Of a DNA stretch of 64,000 nucleotides, positions 61,206 through 64,000 are shown piece by piece; positions within the stretch are counted from its first letter, which is position 1; every line of letters starts with the position of its first letter. The notes below the pieces were generated by a model, which made no database searches, was not told where the DNA came from, and saw only the letters and a list, made by a program, of their open reading frames with translations. The position numbers and the translations under genes are program-made. The stretch spans positions 620,001-684,000 of the forward strand of contig CALYLX010000156.1 in NCBI GenBank assembly GCA_944990035.1, in the 5' to 3' direction. The DNA comes from Clitopilus passeckerianus. Its lineage: Eukaryota > Basidiomycota > Agaricomycetes > Agaricales > Entolomataceae.

Positions 61206-64000
61206 TCAGAAAGACATCGTCTCCCAACTCACAGACTCGGCGTCTCCAACCTCGCTGTATTTGCGCAAGATGGCCTCCAAATGGGCCAAAGGAACGTGGT
61301 CACTCCACCTCAAGAAGTCGTTAACAGCTGTGCAGCGAGCAGGCACCCTGTTTGGTTCTTTGGACCTGCATTCCTCGACCTTCTGCATTGATTCGGGGGA
61401 AAGCATCCATGTCGCCGCTTGTGCTAGATTTTGACGCGCATGCGACTGAGAAAGCTTGAGACCACCCAAAACAACCCACGCCCACACTATGATGTCAAGT
61501 GCATTACGGCTCAGTGCCTCTGAAGGCGTCTCCATCCACCATTGACAGATGTCCACAGTGGTTTGAGAGAATACGTCTGCCAACTCTCCACTAATCGCCC
61601 TTGAACCAACTTCGGGATGCCATCTGTCAAATAGCTCGTGCTGGTAGCTGATGAATAAAATGAACTCGAATGCATCCAGAATGTCGTTTGTCACGATAGA
61701 ATCGTCCGTTGATGATAGAAAGCGCTTGAGAAGTCGAGTCGTCAAAATGACGACCCGGGAAGCTTTGACATCTTCGCCGTCGAAGGGGCCATCCCAGCTC
61801 CATGATTTCTCCCCAAGACGAAGCACATTTTGTTGAACATATTGGCGAACAAAGTCGAAGTCGTTGGATATCTCTGCTGTCCCCTCGGGAGGGTCCTTTA
61901 AAACGACCCCCATTGCGACCATTGTTTCCAGAGCTAGCTGGACAGTATCACTTTCATGATCCACCTGGTGCTTTGGGTCGAGGTGCTCGCCTAATATACG
62001 AGCGCATACGGGCCAGATTTTATCGGGGTGCGTCGTATGATTGGGATCGGAGGGGAGTTGGGCGTAAATATATTCCCTCAGGGCCATGCACGAACGCCTG
62101 TCGACATCGCATTTATTGAGGCCACGCGGGGTCGTACACGTTTGCCATATCCTCCGCGTAGAGCCCCAGCCGTCAAGCTCTGCCCGTTTGTGAATGAATT
62201 CTACCACCAAAGCAAGGTCTCCGTCGGGTAGTTCTGGAACTTGCAGACAAAGGGCAATGGCAACGTCGAACCTGGCGACCTGTCCTTCAGCCAAGGGGTA
62301 CTCTTTGCCTATCTGAGGCACAATGCTGTGGTCATCGAGGGATGGATTTGAAAGCAGAAGTCCGAGTAAGAACGATCTGTTATTAGGTCCCAGGTCTCCG
62401 GAGAGACACTTGCTGAGAACCGAGCTGCTCCGTTCAAACTCAAATGGCTCGAATTCTTTGGAAGCTTGCAAAAAGTGGCGGATTGCGCGCCCCGCCCAAA
62501 TGGTGTCAATGAAAACGTCCATTGAACAAAGTGCCAGAGCAGATACGGCATGTTTGCGATCCAGGGAATTGCCTGATCCTCCCCGGCTGCCATCGCGAAG
62601 GGCTTCCAGAAGATGTTCTGGAAACCAGAATTCCCGGGGTACCTTCTCCAGATCGAACTGGGCAGGTCGTTCGGCGAACAGATACGCGAGGGCCCACAAT
62701 GCCTTTGGGCAAGCAATGGAACAACGTGTACGATGTTTCTCATCGAACCAAGAACTCGATGCATTGGTCATAAGGGATATGATCCTGAGTATGATATCGG
62801 CTTGGGGCTCTGCGGTTTCGACGAGGGCTTTGATGAGATGGATGTTGCTGTCGCGTATGCCGTCAGGCCCATATATGGTGTCGGGCAATGCTTCAACGAA
62901 GGGGAGGAGCTCTTGATCGTCAGTGAGCGATGAAATTGCCCAAGTCATGCACTGAATATCCCGCCGTTGATCAGACTTTTGGGAGACAACCATCACCGCA
63001 TCGGATAATGTGTACACGTTCTTTGAATACGGCCCTGGGGAGGTATGTGCTGCAAAATGATTGCGGAAGGTCCGAAGGAATGTATACGGGGAGGATATGT
63101 GGCCTTTGATCCTGTGCCACGTTGGGGAAGGCTGAGGGGAATGGTGGGCAGTAGGGAGGGTGGGGAAGTGAATGGCATGCGTTGCATACATGATAATACG
63201 TGAAACTCTGGACTGTAGTTTCTTGGACAGAGTCTTGGCTGGGAAAATGACATTTCTTGCAAGTCCTTGCCAGACCCTCCAGACAATCGGAGAGAGGGGG
63301 GTTTGGTACGGGCAGTTCAGAGCTATCAAAGGCCAAATAGTAAAACCAGCATAAACCGCTGTGACTATTGCCAGCGCTCCAACGACAATGTATGCCAATA
63401 CTGAATTGACATCTTGCAGGAATGCGATCAACCCGCCGAGGAACAGGAAGAAAGAGAGATGGAGCATGGAGGGGATCACGTTCACAACCGTGTGCATATT
63501 GAAAGCCTTGAGTCCAAAATAAAGAAAGGATAACAGGCGGGCATGGGGCGTCGGTGAACGAAGCTGACCAGTCTTATGCAAGAACTGTCGGCTCCATTGC
63601 TGGACAAAGGTAGCAAGAAATGCGCAGAAGAGAGCCAGGATCAGGCTCAAGAACCACAAAATGTTGCAAGCCACGGCTGCCGAAGTTGGTTTGAATCCGT
63701 CCGTAGCTGCCTGGGCGGTGCTGTCGTTGCCGTTGGGGGATGTTAGCTGCTCCGAAATACGCTGAAGCAGCACGACAGAGGCATCGGCGGGGTCTTCCTG
63801 GAGCTTCGAATAACTCTCAATGACGAATGCAGTGAGAATTCCAGAGTATAGACCAGCCTAGCGTAGTGCAATTGTGAGTTTGAGAAAGGGTATAGCGAGT
63901 GTTATGGTTGGGAAGACTTACAAAGACAAGTGTGTTATCCATGTCGTCCTTCCAGCTTTGAACAAGCCCTGTATCATATCGTTCGGCTTCCTGAACATAT
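61206..64000 (-). CDS. DUF6535 membrane protein, array copy 5 (5' end outside window)
   Basis: Fifth tandem copy; its first exon and start lie beyond the right edge. The long exon (61206..63857) opens AGLYSGILTAFVIESYSKLQED, followed by NILWFLSLILALFCAFLATF and a run of membrane segments. The marker FDEKHRTRCSIACPKALWALAYL is kept. Exon 2 is partly visible from 63924 with SWKDDMDNTLVF; the usual VTLVF is changed to NTLVF. It ends VGDAESVSWETMSF at 61206 without the NDRWVI tail, so its C-terminus differs from copies 2 and 4. Function unknown. Confidence 0.8.

Noticed and set aside
1..64000. tRNA genes, rRNA genes and CRISPR arrays
   Set aside because: No tRNA B-box with a matching A-box and stem, no rRNA-like sequence and no regularly spaced repeats were found by eye.

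Overview
The window is nuclear DNA of a filamentous basidiomycete, almost certainly an Agaricomycete. Genes are dense and carry many 45-70 nt introns. Several families are typical of mushroom-forming fungi: a compact NACHT NTPase, a DUF6533 membrane protein, a GT69/CAP59 glycosyltransferase and an expanded DUF6535 family. No species is claimed. Exon joins were read by eye from GT/GC-AG signals and family homology.

Left third (0.7-19.8 kb): a NACHT STAND protein and a HAM1-like protein, then a group that looks like a small terpenoid cluster. It holds a UbiA-family membrane prenyltransferase/cyclase, an ABCG half-transporter, a GGPP synthase and a cis-prenyltransferase. This group is bracketed by two paralogues of the Rua1 C-terminal zinc-binding regulator family; Rua1 of Ustilago controls a biosynthetic cluster.

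Middle (20-35 kb): a housekeeping and membrane block with a p24 cargo receptor, a Gvp36-like BAR protein, SUS1/ENY2, Mago nashi (with an inferred 6-nt microexon), the importin-alpha exporter CSE1, a DUF6533 protein and a GT69 glycosyltransferase.

Right part (35-64 kb): two tandem small proteins carry an E...D...ExK pattern suggesting a PD-(D/E)XK-like fold and have duplicated promoters. They are followed by a tandem array of a two-gene unit: ornithine carbamoyltransferase (OTC, plus strand) followed by a large DUF6535 protein (minus strand). The unit occurs four times. A fifth DUF6535 gene without a visible OTC runs off the right edge. Only the first OTC is intact; copies 2-4 are progressively decayed, while all the DUF6535 genes stay open. 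The array appears to preserve and diversify DUF6535 while an arginine-biosynthesis gene is carried along and lost.
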